Counted from the stretch's first letter, positions 1-10,193 are shown. The stretch: 33,522 nucleotides of DNA from Helicobacter sp. (GCA_014799985.1 JAAVGZ010000089.1:35165-68686), one strand, 5' to 3'. Translations and numbers: made by a program. Notes: a model not told the origin generated them from the sequence alone.

Positions 1-176
1 ACAAAGCTCGCGAGGCTCGCGCTAAAATCGCATGCCTCTGTCGTGCAGCCCGGGGTGGAATCTCTGGGGTAAAAATAAACAACCACAAAAGAGCCAAGTA
101 GATTCTGCAAGCAGAGCTCTGTGCCATCGGCGCTAGGCAGGCAAAAAAGCGGCGCGGTGTCGCCTGTTGTCAGCAT
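1..176 (-). CDS. bcp: Peroxiredoxin, Bcp-type (thiol peroxidase), N-terminal part, runs off window edge
   Basis: Manual reverse translation from cat at 174-176: MLTTGDTAPLFCLPSADGTELCLQNLLGSFVVVYFYPRDSTPGCTTEACDFSASLASF; the FYPRDSTPGCTTEACDF motif is diagnostic of Bcp/PrxQ. Absent from ORF track because truncated. Confidence 0.9.
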   Translation of the reverse strand, partial: MLTTGDTAPLFCLPSADGTELCLQNLLGSFVVVYFYPRDSTPGCTTEACDFSASLASF

Positions 177-186
177 CGTGTTTCCT

Positions 187-648
187 TTAAACATAAAAAG
201 TCAGCAATACTAGCACAAGCAACAAGACGATGTCAAGGGCATATTTCTTTTTCGCCCACGCGATGAACGCGCCCTGCTCGGCGACATCATAGCTCGCAAT
301 CACGCGTTGACGCTTGTAGCGCCGAATCTCGTTGCATGCCATCACGGCGCCAACAAAGCTCATTATCATCGCATTCAGGCTATAATTTTGCTGCATAAAC
401 GCGAGAATGACGCCCGTGAAGACGGCAGAGGCGAGCAAGAAATTATACGCGGGCGTGAGCAGGCGAATGCGCCGCACGAGATGCGGAAACGAGCGCATTT
501 GGAACAAAAACAGAAGCGCTAGGGCAGGGGGGACGAAGAGCAAAAACGCGAAAATTTTGTGGTAGCCTAAGGTTTCTAACAAGATAGCTGCGGGCATTAA
601 TTCTCCATTAACAAAAATCAAATACCATTTGGTTTTTGGAAATCGCAT
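187..648 (-). CDS. Small multi-TM membrane protein of unknown function
   Basis: ORF 187..729; start MRFPKTKWYLIFVNGELMP at 648 preferred because it avoids overlap with divergent hemH; several hydrophobic segments. Confidence 0.7.
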   Translation of the reverse strand: MRFPKTKWYLIFVNGELMPAAILLETLGYHKIFAFLLFVPPALALLFLFQMRSFPHLVRRIRLLTPAYNFLLASAVFTGVILAFMQQNYSLNAMIMSFVGAVMACNEIRRYKRQRVIASYDVAEQGAFIAWAKKKYALDIVLLLVLVLLTFYV

Positions 649-685
649 TATACCGAAACTCTGTTGAATCCCTAGTTCCAAAGGA

Positions 686-1633
686 GTGGATATTAAAGCC
701 GTGCTGCTTCTTAATATGGGTGGTCCCAATCATCTTGATGACGTTCCGCTCTTTTTGTATAATATGTTCTGTGATAAAAACATACTCACGATTTCCAATC
801 CCATTCTGCGCTCTATTGTCGCGCGCTGCATAGTCGCCCTGCGTGTCAAGGAATCCACGCGCAACTATTCCCTGATTGGCGGCAAATCGCCCATTGTTGC
901 GCACACCAAGCGCTTGGTCGAGGCGCTTAGCAAGCAGGATTCCAAGACTCATTTTGACTTTGCGATGAGCTACACACCGCCGTTTATCCACGACATCATC
1001 GCGCGTTTTAAAACGGCAAATCTTGATGAACTCACGCTTTTTAGCCTGTATCCCCATTATTCGACAACAACAACCCTCACATCGTTAGAGTTGGTACAAA
1101 AAGCATGCAACGCATGCGCATATTATCCAAAGATTCACACAATCGACCGCTATTATAATGACGCATATTATAATGACGCCATCGTAGCGCGCATTCAAGA
1201 ATCTTTGGCAGCGCATTCTATGGATAGCCAAGAAGTTGTGCTGCTTTTTTCTGCACATGGACTGCCCGAAAAGGTCGTGCAAAAAGGCGACCCTTATGTC
1301 GAAGAAATCTTGCAAAATATTGCAATCTTGGGCGAAAAGCTCGAAGCAGAAGGAATCAGATTTAAAAAAATCATGCATGCATTCCAATCCCACATTGGAC
1401 CCGTGCGCTGGACAAAGCCTTTTATATCAGAAGTGCTCGATGAACTAAGCGGAGAATCGGTGCTTGTTTATCCCATTGCATTCAGCATTGACAATTCGGA
1501 AACAGACTATGAACTCTCGATTCAATACCGTCAATATGCAAAAGAGAAAAACATCAAAGCCTACGAAGTCTGTGCATGTCTTAACGACTCTCCTCTTTTT
1601 GTGCGGGCAATCTTGAATCTTATCCATTCTTAA
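686..1633 (+). CDS. hemH: Ferrochelatase
   Basis: VLLLNMGGPNHLDDV, LFSAHGLPEKVVQKGDPY, YPIAFSIDNSETDYE motifs; GTG start (only usable start after in-frame TGA at 665-667). Confidence 0.95.
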   Translation: MDIKAVLLLNMGGPNHLDDVPLFLYNMFCDKNILTISNPILRSIVARCIVALRVKESTRNYSLIGGKSPIVAHTKRLVEALSKQDSKTHFDFAMSYTPPFIHDIIARFKTANLDELTLFSLYPHYSTTTTLTSLELVQKACNACAYYPKIHTIDRYYNDAYYNDAIVARIQESLAAHSMDSQEVVLLFSAHGLPEKVVQKGDPYVEEILQNIAILGEKLEAEGIRFKKIMHAFQSHIGPVRWTKPFISEVLDELSGESVLVYPIAFSIDNSETDYELSIQYRQYAKEKNIKAYEVCACLNDSPLFVRAILNLIHS

Positions 1634-1646
1634 TTAAGGAGCAACA

Positions 1647-2246
1647 ATGCGTATTTGGCAAATCCTATTTATTTTGGCAGCATTTATGGTCAGTGCATGC
1701 GGCGAAAAGGAATCGGAAAACATCGTGTCTTTTGGCAGCGAAATGAGCACGACAGACATTGAGAAAATCAACAATCTTGACAAAGCATCGTATGCGGAGC
1801 TCGATGGGATTATTAAAGACAATAGCACCATCGACCCCGAGGGGAAATATCTCATGGTGATATTTGGAGTTAATGGCTGCCTCTATTGCGACCAACTCAA
1901 AAAAACGATTAGAGATTCCGAAGAGATTCGAGACAAGCTCAAACAAGATTTTGCGCCCTATTATGTTAATTTTAGCTACATTAAGCCCCATCAGTTCGTA
2001 ACTAATTTAACACCCAATCCGATTGTAACAACCGATTTGGTGCGGATTTATCGCGTGGGACCCACGCCAATGATTATCTTTGCCAACCAAAATGCACAAA
2101 CAATTTTCACGCACACAGGCGCGATTGACGAAAAACAACTTCTTGCCATGCTCGATTTTGTTGCGAGCCAAGAGTGGAAAGGGGCACAAGACGAAAAAGA
2201 AGTCAATGCGCGGCTTCTCAACTTTTTACAGGAGCGCCTGCAATGA
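1647..2246 (+). CDS. Thioredoxin-fold lipoprotein, DsbC/CcmG-like (HP0377-type)
   Basis: Lipobox-like signal (FMVSACGE), thioredoxin-type NGCLYCDQLKK, cis-Pro region VGPTPMIIF; lies between hemH and ccsBA as in H. pylori HP0376-HP0378. Confidence 0.85.
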   Translation: MRIWQILFILAAFMVSACGEKESENIVSFGSEMSTTDIEKINNLDKASYAELDGIIKDNSTIDPEGKYLMVIFGVNGCLYCDQLKKTIRDSEEIRDKLKQDFAPYYVNFSYIKPHQFVTNLTPNPIVTTDLVRIYRVGPTPMIIFANQNAQTIFTHTGAIDEKQLLAMLDFVASQEWKGAQDEKEVNARLLNFLQERLQ

Positions 2247-5074
2247 TAAGGATTCTAATTGCACAACTCGGTTCATTTTGGCTCACATATCTCTTGCTTT
2301 TTGCTTATGGCGCGGCATGCGCTGTCGCAACATTTATCGAAAATGATTATGGCACAGAATCGGCTAAAGTGGTGGTTTATTCAAGCAATTGGTTTGCGGT
2401 ATTGCATGCGTTTTTGCTCATTAATTTATTGCTCATTCTCTATCGATTCAGCCTCGCGAAACGTAAACGTTATTCGACCTTGCTCTTGCATGCCTCTTTT
2501 GTCATGATTCTGCTTGGCGCTGCGATGACGCGTTATGTTGGCTTTGAAGGAATGTTACATATTCGCGAAGGAGAATCCAACTCCGTCATGCAATCGAGCG
2601 AAAAATTTTTGCTCGTGCGTGCACTCAAGGGTGATGTGAACAAAGAGTTTTCCGCTGTCTATTATGACTTTCCGCTCCAAGTCTCCTATCTCTATTCCAA
2701 AGATTTTAACTATGACCTCGACATTGGTGGCGAGACCATCAATTTCTCGTATGGAGGCTTTGAACATAGCAGCAATCCTAAAGATAATCAATCGCGCCTC
2801 CTCATCAATCTTAGCTACAAAGGCAACAGCCAAACAATCGCTGTTCGCGATGGACAATTTAAACGTTTTTTGTTTGGCAACATACGTTTCATGGTTGGTT
2901 GGGGAACGCGCGACATCGAGCTACCATTTGCTATCAAACTTGAAGATTTTGAGCTCGAACGTTATCCCGGCTCCCATGCCCCTTCGTCTTATTCATCGCA
3001 TGTCGTTGTCGTTGATGACCAAAAAGGAATCACGATGCCCTATCATATCTATATGAATCACACTCTTGATTATGGCGGCTATCGCTTTTTTCAAACATCA
3101 TACGACCCCGATGAACTTGGAACACATCTTTCTGTCAATAACGACCCGGGCAAGATTCCAACATACATTGGCTATGCGATGCTCATTATCGCTTTTATCT
3201 GGATTCTTCTTGACCCAAAAGGACGATTTAAAAGGCTATCAAGCTTCGTCAAACGTCAAAATCCTGCCGTAACATGCGCGTTTCTGCTGCTCTGTTTCGC
3301 CCCTGTTGCGTTGCATGCAGAATCTGTGCCCCAACAAGGTCCCGAAGCGATTGTCATCGAAGACGAGCTCTTGCAAGACATGCGCGCGCAGGCAAGCACG
3401 CTCACAAAAGCCATTGTCTTTGGCGTGCGCACGCGTACAAAAGAGCATGCGAATCACTTCGCGCGCCTGCTTGTGCAAGACTTTGGCGGGCGCATTAAGC
3501 CAATGGACACTCTGGCGAGCGATTTTATCCACAAAATCACCAAACGAGATAGGTTTCTTGATATGGACAATATCCAACTCCTACTTGGAATGCTCGCCTA
3601 CCCCGAAGAATGGAAAGGCGTGAAGATGATTTATATCGGCACGCCCGCTCTCAAACAAATCTTGGGCTTGAATCCAAGCGAAAAATATGCCTCGTTTTAC
3701 GACATGTACCAAGATGGCTACTATAAACTTTTTAACCTCGTTGCGGAAGTCAATCTTAAAAAACCCGCCGAACGTGGCACGCTCGACAAAGACATCTTGG
3801 CTGTGAATGAACGTTTCGAGGCGATGTTCGCGATTCTAAGCGCCGAAATATTGCGCATTCTGCCCGTCTCGCCCGACAAAATGAATGCCAATGTCGCAGG
3901 CGACTCGACACTGCTTTCAAAATGGTACTCGCCTGTCGAGCTCGGGCTTTTTAGCGAAGAGGAGCGCAACAAAATCCTGCATATCGTGCGCGATTATTTC
4001 CGCGCGCTCGATGACCTCGTTGCGGGCGGGAGCGCGAGCGCGGCAGATTCCGCCTTGCAGCCGCTGTTTGACTACCAAAACGAACACGGCGCAGCGCTCC
4101 TGCCAAGCAGCGCGAAAATCAGCGCCGAGATTCTGCTGAACCGCTCCAATCCCTTTCAGATGCTGTGCTATCTCTACCTGCTGTTTGGCTTGCTCATGTT
4201 TGCGATGTGCTTCGTGCGAATCCTGCGCAACACGAAAGGCAGCCGCACAATCGACAGAATCCTGCTTGGCTGCATCGTGCTTGTGTTGGTATGCAACACG
4301 GCAGCACTTGGGCTACGCTGGTATGTCGGCGGGCACGCGCCGTGGAGCAACGCCTACGAATCGATGATTTACATCGCATGGGCAACGGCAATCTGCGGCG
4401 TGCTCTTGTTGCGCGGATTCTTGCTCGCGTTTTCGACAGCGTCCGTGATGGCTGGAATCGTGCTGTTTGTCGCGCATTTGGGCTTCATGGACCCCCAAAT
4501 TGGCAATCTCGTCCCCGTGCTCAAATCCTATTGGCTGAATATCCATGTCTCTATCATCACGGCGAGCTATGGCTTCCTCGCGCTCTCGTTCTTGCTTGGC
4601 GCGGTGATTCTGCTGCTCTTCTTGCTGCGCTCGCCCAAACGCGCGCAACTCGATGACTCGATTCAAACCCTTAGCGCCGTGAATGAATTGAGCCTCATTG
4701 TCGGGCTCGGAATGCTCACCGTTGGGACATTCTTGGGCGGAATCTGGGCGAACGAGAGCTGGGGGCGCTATTGGGGCTGGGATTCCAAAGAGACATGGTC
4801 GCTGATTTCGATTGTTACCTACACGCTCATTTTGCATGCGCGCTTCGTGCGCGGCGGCGATTCGCCCTATATCCTCGCCTCGCTTAGCGTTGTGGGATTC
4901 TATTCAATTCTTATGACCTATTTTGGCGTGAATTTCTATCTTTCGGGGCTGCATTCCTATGCCGCTGGCGACCCCGTGCCAATCCCTGCGTTTCTCTATT
5001 ACCTCGTGGGCGGCACAATCGCGCTCATCGTGTGCGCGGGATTCAAGAGCGACCTAAAGAGCGGCATTAGCTAA
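2243..5074 (+). CDS. ccsBA: Fused cytochrome c biogenesis protein CcsBA
   Basis: ATGA overlap with upstream stop; ResB-like N-terminal half plus CcsA-type WGRYWGWDSKETWSLIS near the C-terminus. Confidence 0.93.
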   Translation: MIRILIAQLGSFWLTYLLLFAYGAACAVATFIENDYGTESAKVVVYSSNWFAVLHAFLLINLLLILYRFSLAKRKRYSTLLLHASFVMILLGAAMTRYVGFEGMLHIREGESNSVMQSSEKFLLVRALKGDVNKEFSAVYYDFPLQVSYLYSKDFNYDLDIGGETINFSYGGFEHSSNPKDNQSRLLINLSYKGNSQTIAVRDGQFKRFLFGNIRFMVGWGTRDIELPFAIKLEDFELERYPGSHAPSSYSSHVVVVDDQKGITMPYHIYMNHTLDYGGYRFFQTSYDPDELGTHLSVNNDPGKIPTYIGYAMLIIAFIWILLDPKGRFKRLSSFVKRQNPAVTCAFLLLCFAPVALHAESVPQQGPEAIVIEDELLQDMRAQASTLTKAIVFGVRTRTKEHANHFARLLVQDFGGRIKPMDTLASDFIHKITKRDRFLDMDNIQLLLGMLAYPEEWKGVKMIYIGTPALKQILGLNPSEKYASFYDMYQDGYYKLFNLVAEVNLKKPAERGTLDKDILAVNERFEAMFAILSAEILRILPVSPDKMNANVAGDSTLLSKWYSPVELGLFSEEERNKILHIVRDYFRALDDLVAGGSASAADSALQPLFDYQNEHGAALLPSSAKISAEILLNRSNPFQMLCYLYLLFGLLMFAMCFVRILRNTKGSRTIDRILLGCIVLVLVCNTAALGLRWYVGGHAPWSNAYESMIYIAWATAICGVLLLRGFLLAFSTASVMAGIVLFVAHLGFMDPQIGNLVPVLKSYWLNIHVSIITASYGFLALSFLLGAVILLLFLLRSPKRAQLDDSIQTLSAVNELSLIVGLGMLTVGTFLGGIWANESWGRYWGWDSKETWSLISIVTYTLILHARFVRGGDSPYILASLSVVGFYSILMTYFGVNFYLSGLHSYAAGDPVPIPAFLYYLVGGTIALIVCAGFKSDLKSGIS

Positions 5075-6422
5075 GGCGCAACGCGCCCTTTTTGAACTCA
5101 TAGAGAATCACGCAGCATGCGATGACGCTCGATGCCACCATCGCGCATGGATAGCTCCACCAAACGCCGTCAATGCCCCAAAACTTGGGCAACGTGAGCA
5201 CGAACGGAATCGCAAACAACAGGCTCGAGCTAAGCGTAACGAGCAGCGCATGCCATGGGCGCTGAATGCTTTGCAACAGAATCGCACTACAAAGGCTCAT
5301 GCCAAGCAGCACGAATCCGAGATAGTAGATTCCGATTGCATGCGCGACATCGGCAGAAAGCATGGGGTCGCGCAGAATCTCGGCTTCGCTCACGAAAATG
5401 CTCACGAGCAGCGGCGCAAAGCTGTGTGAGAGCCCATACATCACGACTCCAAGCACGAGCGAAAACGCGAGCCCAAAGGAGAACACGGAGCGAATGCGCT
5501 GGGTGCAACCCGCGCCATAGTTGAAGCTCGCGATGGGCTGAATGCTTTGCGCGCTCGAGAGAATCACGGTAAAGACAACGATTCCTGTGTACATCAGAAT
5601 GCTATAAATCGCGATGCCGCGCTCGCCCGCGATTTCGCGCAACGCGTGGTTGAAGGCGAGCATCATGAGCGATGCGCTAATCTCTGCCACCGATTGTGGG
5701 ATTCCGTTTTTCGCCGAAACGAGGCACGCGCGAATGTTGAAATAGCGCAAGAAATAAATCTCGCCCTGCCGCAACACGAAGTGCCGCAGCAGCACGAAGA
5801 ATCCAATCGCGTTGCCGAGCACCGTGGCGAGCGCCGCGCCAAAGAGCCCCCAGCCCCAGAGGAAAATAAAAATATAATTGAGCACGATGTTCAGCAAAGA
5901 CGCGGCGATTGTCGCGAACATCGCGAGGTTGGGGCGCTTGTCGTTAATCGCGAAAATATCGAGCATGGGCTGCAACACGATGAAGATTCCGCCCAAGAAG
6001 ATGATTCCGATATACTCGACCACGAGCGGCTCGAGCACAGCTGACGCGCCGAGCAATCGCGCCATTTCGTAGCGAAAGAGGAACAGCACAACGCCAATAA
6101 TGCTGCCGCTTATGAGCGCAAAATAAAATATCGAGCTAAAAATCATGCGGGCGCGCTGTGGCTTGCCCTTGCCGATATAATACGAGCTCAAAGACGCGCC
6201 GCCAATGCTGAAAAGAAGCTCGTAGGCAATCATCACGGGAAACAGAGGCCACGCGATTCCGACAGCCGCGAGCGCGTTCGCGCCGACCATCTGCCCCACG
6301 AAGATGCCATCGATTGTCGCGTTGGTCGAGAGGGCAAGCATCGCGCAAACAGAGGGGATAAAATAGGTGAAAAAGAGACGGACGATGGACTGATTGCGCA
6401 AATCGATTTTGTTGGCTGCCAT
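5067..6422 (-). CDS. MATE family efflux transporter
   Basis: Start MAANKIDLRNQSIVRLFFTYFIPSVCAMLALSTNATIDGIFVGQMVGANALAAVGIAWP; about 12 TM segments, MATE N-terminal signature. Confidence 0.9.
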   Translation of the reverse strand: MAANKIDLRNQSIVRLFFTYFIPSVCAMLALSTNATIDGIFVGQMVGANALAAVGIAWPLFPVMIAYELLFSIGGASLSSYYIGKGKPQRARMIFSSIFYFALISGSIIGVVLFLFRYEMARLLGASAVLEPLVVEYIGIIFLGGIFIVLQPMLDIFAINDKRPNLAMFATIAASLLNIVLNYIFIFLWGWGLFGAALATVLGNAIGFFVLLRHFVLRQGEIYFLRYFNIRACLVSAKNGIPQSVAEISASLMMLAFNHALREIAGERGIAIYSILMYTGIVVFTVILSSAQSIQPIASFNYGAGCTQRIRSVFSFGLAFSLVLGVVMYGLSHSFAPLLVSIFVSEAEILRDPMLSADVAHAIGIYYLGFVLLGMSLCSAILLQSIQRPWHALLVTLSSSLLFAIPFVLTLPKFWGIDGVWWSYPCAMVASSVIACCVILYEFKKGALRLS

Positions 6423-6448
6423 AGGATTCCTCCAAAATAATGTAAAAT

Positions 6449-6454
6449 TATAAT
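6449..6454 (+). promoter_or_regulatory. Putative -10 element (TATAAT) for rluB operon
   Basis: TATAAT in the divergent rluB/MATE gap, about 30 nt upstream of the rluB ATG, which is preceded by AAAGGA. Confidence 0.5.
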
Positions 6455-6484
6455 GTGTCTGCACTAAAAATTCAAAGGAACACA

Positions 6485-7237
6485 ATGCGAATCAACCAAT
6501 ACATCGCCCACAACAGCACGTACTCGCGCCGCGAGGCAGATAGGCTCATCGAGCAGGGGCGCGTGCGCGTGAACAAAGCGCTTGCAAGCGCGGGGCAGCG
6601 CGTTACGCCAAAGGACAGAATCACGATTGATTCCAAGCCGCTCAAGCCAACCAAGCATTTTAGCGTGATTGCCTACCACAAGCCCAAAGGCGAGATTGTC
6701 AGCAAGCATGACGAGCACAATCGGCGCATTATTTTCGATTCTCTGCCAAGCGGGTTCGCGCATTTTCGCACGATTGGGCGGCTCGACTTCGCGAGCGAGG
6801 GGCTGCTTTTGCTGACAGACAGCGCGAAGGTCGCCGATGCGCTCACGCATAGCAACCTCACGCGCAGCTACTATCTCAAGCTTGGCGGCAAGCTCACGCC
6901 CGCGCTTTTTGAGGCAATGGAGCAGGGGCTACACCTAGACGATGCGCACAAGGGCGCGCACCACAAAAGCGAGATTGTGAGCATGGACTTTGCGCCGTTT
7001 GTGTCGTACAAGGTGCTTGGCGAATCGAAGAATTACGCGCGCATGCGCGTGCAGATAAGCGAAGGGCAAAACCGCGAGCTAAGGCGATTCTTCGCCGCAT
7101 TTTCTCTCGATGTGCTCGACTTGAAGCGCGTAGAGTTTGGCTTTGTGTCTCTTTCTTCACTTCAACCAACCAAATGGCGATTTTTAAACAAAGCCGAGTA
7201 TAATAAACTGCATCGATTTTTAGAGGGAATGGAATGA
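6485..7237 (+). CDS. rluB: RNA pseudouridine synthase, RsuA/RluB family
   Basis: S4 domain MRINQYIAHNSTYSRREADRLIEQGRVRVN; catalytic region TIGRLDFASEGLLLLTD; EGQNRELRRFF. Confidence 0.9.
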   Translation: MRINQYIAHNSTYSRREADRLIEQGRVRVNKALASAGQRVTPKDRITIDSKPLKPTKHFSVIAYHKPKGEIVSKHDEHNRRIIFDSLPSGFAHFRTIGRLDFASEGLLLLTDSAKVADALTHSNLTRSYYLKLGGKLTPALFEAMEQGLHLDDAHKGAHHKSEIVSMDFAPFVSYKVLGESKNYARMRVQISEGQNRELRRFFAAFSLDVLDLKRVEFGFVSLSSLQPTKWRFLNKAEYNKLHRFLEGME

Positions 7238-8595
7238 AAAAAATCCTATTGTCAGCGATTGTGTTTGTGATTGTGGCGTTTGGCAGCGTTGTGGCACTCA
7301 ATCCCGATAGTTTCGAGAGTAATCCGCCGCATATCGATGTTGCGGACGAAGTGTTTTGGAACTTCAAAGATTCTCTGCAAATCACGCTTAGCGATGAGAG
7401 CGGAATCCAAAATTATCAAGTCTATATGGTCTCGGGCAGCGAAAGCCGCCTTGTCGAGAGCACGAACCCACCAAACAGCCCAAAACATGTCGCGATTCAG
7501 ATTCCTGCGCCAAAAAATACGATGTTCTTGAGCGATGGCGGTGTCGAGATTCAAATCACCGCGACAGACAGCAGCTATTTTGGCTTTGGCAACACCGCCA
7601 AAAAGACGATTCGCACGACACTCGACACACAAAAGCCCTACATCGACATTCTCGCGCATTCCTATAAAATCGTGCGCGGAGGCAGCGCGTTTGTCGTTTT
7701 TCAGGCGCTCGATGACAACCTCGCGGCAATCACGCTCGAGGGTGGCAGGTGGCAGTTTAAGCCCGTGTATTTCGCCGATGGAGGCTACTATGCCGCGCTC
7801 GTGGCTTGGGACGTGCGCGACAACGACTTCAACGCACGCGTGATTGTCGAAGACAAGGCGGGAAATAGGAGCGTGATGCCCGTGCCATTTTATCGCGTCA
7901 AACGTGAATACAAAACATCGACCATTAAAATCGGCAACGATTTTATTGACGGCAAAATCACGAGCCTCATTAGCGAGATTAACCAAAACTCGCCCGAGAG
8001 CTTGGCAACGCCCGCTGACAAGTTCAGCTATATCAACAAAACCATTCGCGACAAAAATGTCGAGATTGTGAATCTCGTGGGGCAAAACTACAACCAAGCC
8101 ATGATTCTGCCCACCGATTTCGCGCTCTCGAAGTTCTATCCGCTGCGCAATGGCGCTGCTGTTGGGCGCTTTGGCGACCACCGCTATTTTTCGTATGAGA
8201 ACAACATCATCGGCGAGTCGTATCATTTAGGAATCGATTTTGCTAGCGTCAAGCAAGCACCCGTGATTCTAAGCAATGGGGGCGTTGTCGCGTTTGCTGG
8301 GTTCAACGGAATCTATGGCAACATGGTGATTATCGACCATGGGCTTGGGCTCATGAGCCTCTATGCGCACCTAAGCCGCATCGATGTGCATGAGGGGCAG
8401 CAATTGGAATCGGGGGCACAAATAGGAAACACGGGCTTAACGGGGCTTGTGTTGGGCGACCATCTGCATTTTGCCACGCTTGTTCAGGGAGTTGAGAGCA
8501 ACCCAACAGAATGGCTGGATTCTAAATGGATTAACGATAATCTATTTAATATCATTAAAGATGCGAAGGTACTCATCGAATCCCATTCCCGTTAG
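7234..8595 (+). CDS. M23 family metallopeptidase (LytM-type), periplasmic
   Basis: Signal anchor at N-terminus; YHLGIDFA, LMSLYAHLS, GDHLHFATL M23 motifs; directly upstream of minC. Confidence 0.9.
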   Translation: MKKILLSAIVFVIVAFGSVVALNPDSFESNPPHIDVADEVFWNFKDSLQITLSDESGIQNYQVYMVSGSESRLVESTNPPNSPKHVAIQIPAPKNTMFLSDGGVEIQITATDSSYFGFGNTAKKTIRTTLDTQKPYIDILAHSYKIVRGGSAFVVFQALDDNLAAITLEGGRWQFKPVYFADGGYYAALVAWDVRDNDFNARVIVEDKAGNRSVMPVPFYRVKREYKTSTIKIGNDFIDGKITSLISEINQNSPESLATPADKFSYINKTIRDKNVEIVNLVGQNYNQAMILPTDFALSKFYPLRNGAAVGRFGDHRYFSYENNIIGESYHLGIDFASVKQAPVILSNGGVVAFAGFNGIYGNMVIIDHGLGLMSLYAHLSRIDVHEGQQLESGAQIGNTGLTGLVLGDHLHFATLVQGVESNPTEWLDSKWINDNLFNIIKDAKVLIESHSR

Positions 8596-8608
8596 AGAGG
8601 AATTTAAA

Positions 8609-9178
8609 ATGGTCAAAGGTCGACAAAGCAATTTAAAGATATTTGAAATCGAGCCATGCGAGGAAAGTCGACTTATGGAATATATCAGCCGCAATTGCGT
8701 TTTGTTGCAGAATTTTTTGCTTCTACTTTCGCAAGAAATCACGCCAACACTTGTTGCCTTTCTCGAAGAACGTGGATTGTTGTTTATGGAATCCAAAACC
8801 CTCGAAAAGCTCAAACGTCCTGCCAAAAAGCAAGAATCTACCTCTATGATAGACGATGTGCTTGAGCACCAACCCGACTCAAAGACGACCCAAGCGCAGA
8901 TTCTCAATCGCATTATCCGCAGCGGCGAGGAGATTATATGCGAGGGCGATTTGATTGTCTATGGGCGTATCAACAGCGGGGCGCGCATTTATGCCAAAGG
9001 CAATCTCCAAATCTATGGCGAAGTTGACGGCGCTGTGGAATGCGAGGGCGAGTTTGTGTTGCTCACCAAAATCGGGCAGGGCAGCGTGCTCTTTGCGGGC
9101 GAGTTTCTCGACCCGAGTATGTTTGACGGCAACAAAAAGGCAACATTCAAAGACGGCAGAGTACTCGAGATTGTCTAA
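8609..9178 (+). CDS. minC: Septum site-determining protein MinC
   Basis: C-terminal beta-helix: IIRSGEEIICEGDLIVYGRINSGARIYAKGNLQIYGEVDGAVECEGEF; internal ATG at 8609 after GAGAGGAA. Confidence 0.9.
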   Translation: MVKGRQSNLKIFEIEPCEESRLMEYISRNCVLLQNFLLLLSQEITPTLVAFLEERGLLFMESKTLEKLKRPAKKQESTSMIDDVLEHQPDSKTTQAQILNRIIRSGEEIICEGDLIVYGRINSGARIYAKGNLQIYGEVDGAVECEGEFVLLTKIGQGSVLFAGEFLDPSMFDGNKKATFKDGRVLEIV

Positions 9179-9525
9179 ATTTTGAATTTTTGCGTGAGGC
9201 AAAGCGACACATTGCAATTATCAAAAATATGCGGCTTGATGATTTCAATCTCGGAACGATAGATAATCGGAAACAAATCTTTCAAGCCTTGCGTGAGAAA
9301 AACAACACCCTCTTCGAGCTTCTTAAATTGCTTGCGTTGGATTGTCGTTATCAAATAGTCTTTGACAAGAGAATAATCGATAAAAACATCGCTTTTGCAT
9401 TGATAATAAAGCGTGCAATTCACGACAACGCGTTGCGGTTTTTCGCGCTCGATTGGCAATAGTCCAATGATTGTATCAAACGTCAAATTGCGAACTTTGA
9501 CTGCCATTTCTTGTTTGATTTTCAT
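9175..9525 (-). CDS. folB: Dihydroneopterin aldolase family protein
   Basis: VKVRNLTFDTIIGLLPIEREKPQRVVVNCTLYY; DYSLVKDYLITTI pattern. Confidence 0.8.
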   Translation of the reverse strand: MKIKQEMAVKVRNLTFDTIIGLLPIEREKPQRVVVNCTLYYQCKSDVFIDYSLVKDYLITTIQRKQFKKLEEGVVFLTQGLKDLFPIIYRSEIEIIKPHIFDNCNVSLCLTQKFKI

Positions 9526-9533
9526 AGTCTCTC

Positions 9534-10193
9534 CTATACGATTTTTTGTTCTTTGCCTTGCAGGATTCGTTGGATATTTGGGAGATGTTTCCAGACAATC
9601 ACCACAGCGATGATGATAATCGGCGCATGGGATTCAATCTCTGGAATCGTGGGATTCAGAAAGGCATGGCTGACCAAAAACCCGCCCAAGCCCGCGAGAG
9701 ACGCGAGCGAAGAAATCTTGCTCCACTTGCCAACAACAAACCATGCCAAGAGCCCGAGCATTGCCTCAATCGGCAGCAAAACGAGCATCACGCCCACGCC
9801 TGTGGCGATTCCCTTGCCGCCGTCAAACTTCAGAAACGGGCTATAACAATGCCCAACCACGCTCAAAACGGCAATACTCCATTGCACATCTGCCCCCAAG
9901 TCGCATGCGCGCGCAGCGAGAATGACGCCCGCGCCCTTGAATGCGTCCAAAATGACCGTGAGCAGCGCAATCCTCTTCGCATGCGCGATGTTTTTTTGTT
10001 GCAACGCACGCAAGACATTCGTTGCGCCAATGCTGCCGCTGCCGACCTTGCGCAAATCGATTCCATAGAAAAGCCGCAGAATCACGAGCCCAAACGGAAT
10101 CCCGCCGACACAATAGGCGATGAGATAGAATTGGAAATTCTGATTCCCCAACAGCCACGAAGCCGTGTCGAGCAACCACCCAAGAAGATTCAT
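9534..10193 (-). CDS. plsY: Glycerol-3-phosphate acyltransferase PlsY
   Basis: GGIPFGLVILRLFYGIDLRKVGSGSIGATNVLRAL; GHCYSPFLKFDGGKGIATGVGV. Confidence 0.95.
   Translation of the reverse strand: MNLLGWLLDTASWLLGNQNFQFYLIAYCVGGIPFGLVILRLFYGIDLRKVGSGSIGATNVLRALQQKNIAHAKRIALLTVILDAFKGAGVILAARACDLGADVQWSIAVLSVVGHCYSPFLKFDGGKGIATGVGVMLVLLPIEAMLGLLAWFVVGKWSKISSLASLAGLGGFLVSHAFLNPTIPEIESHAPIIIIAVVIVWKHLPNIQRILQGKEQKIV

Noticed and set aside
2174-2242. Upstream start for ccsBA as given in ORF track
   Set aside because: The ATG at 2243 overlapping the upstream TGA gives a proper N-terminal TM (MIRILIAQLGSFWLTYLLL); the extension overlaps the preceding gene by 73 bp.
7252-8226. 324-aa antisense ORF opposite the M23 peptidase
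   Set aside because: Shadow ORF: the opposite strand has clear M23 motifs; the antisense translation has no recognisable domain.
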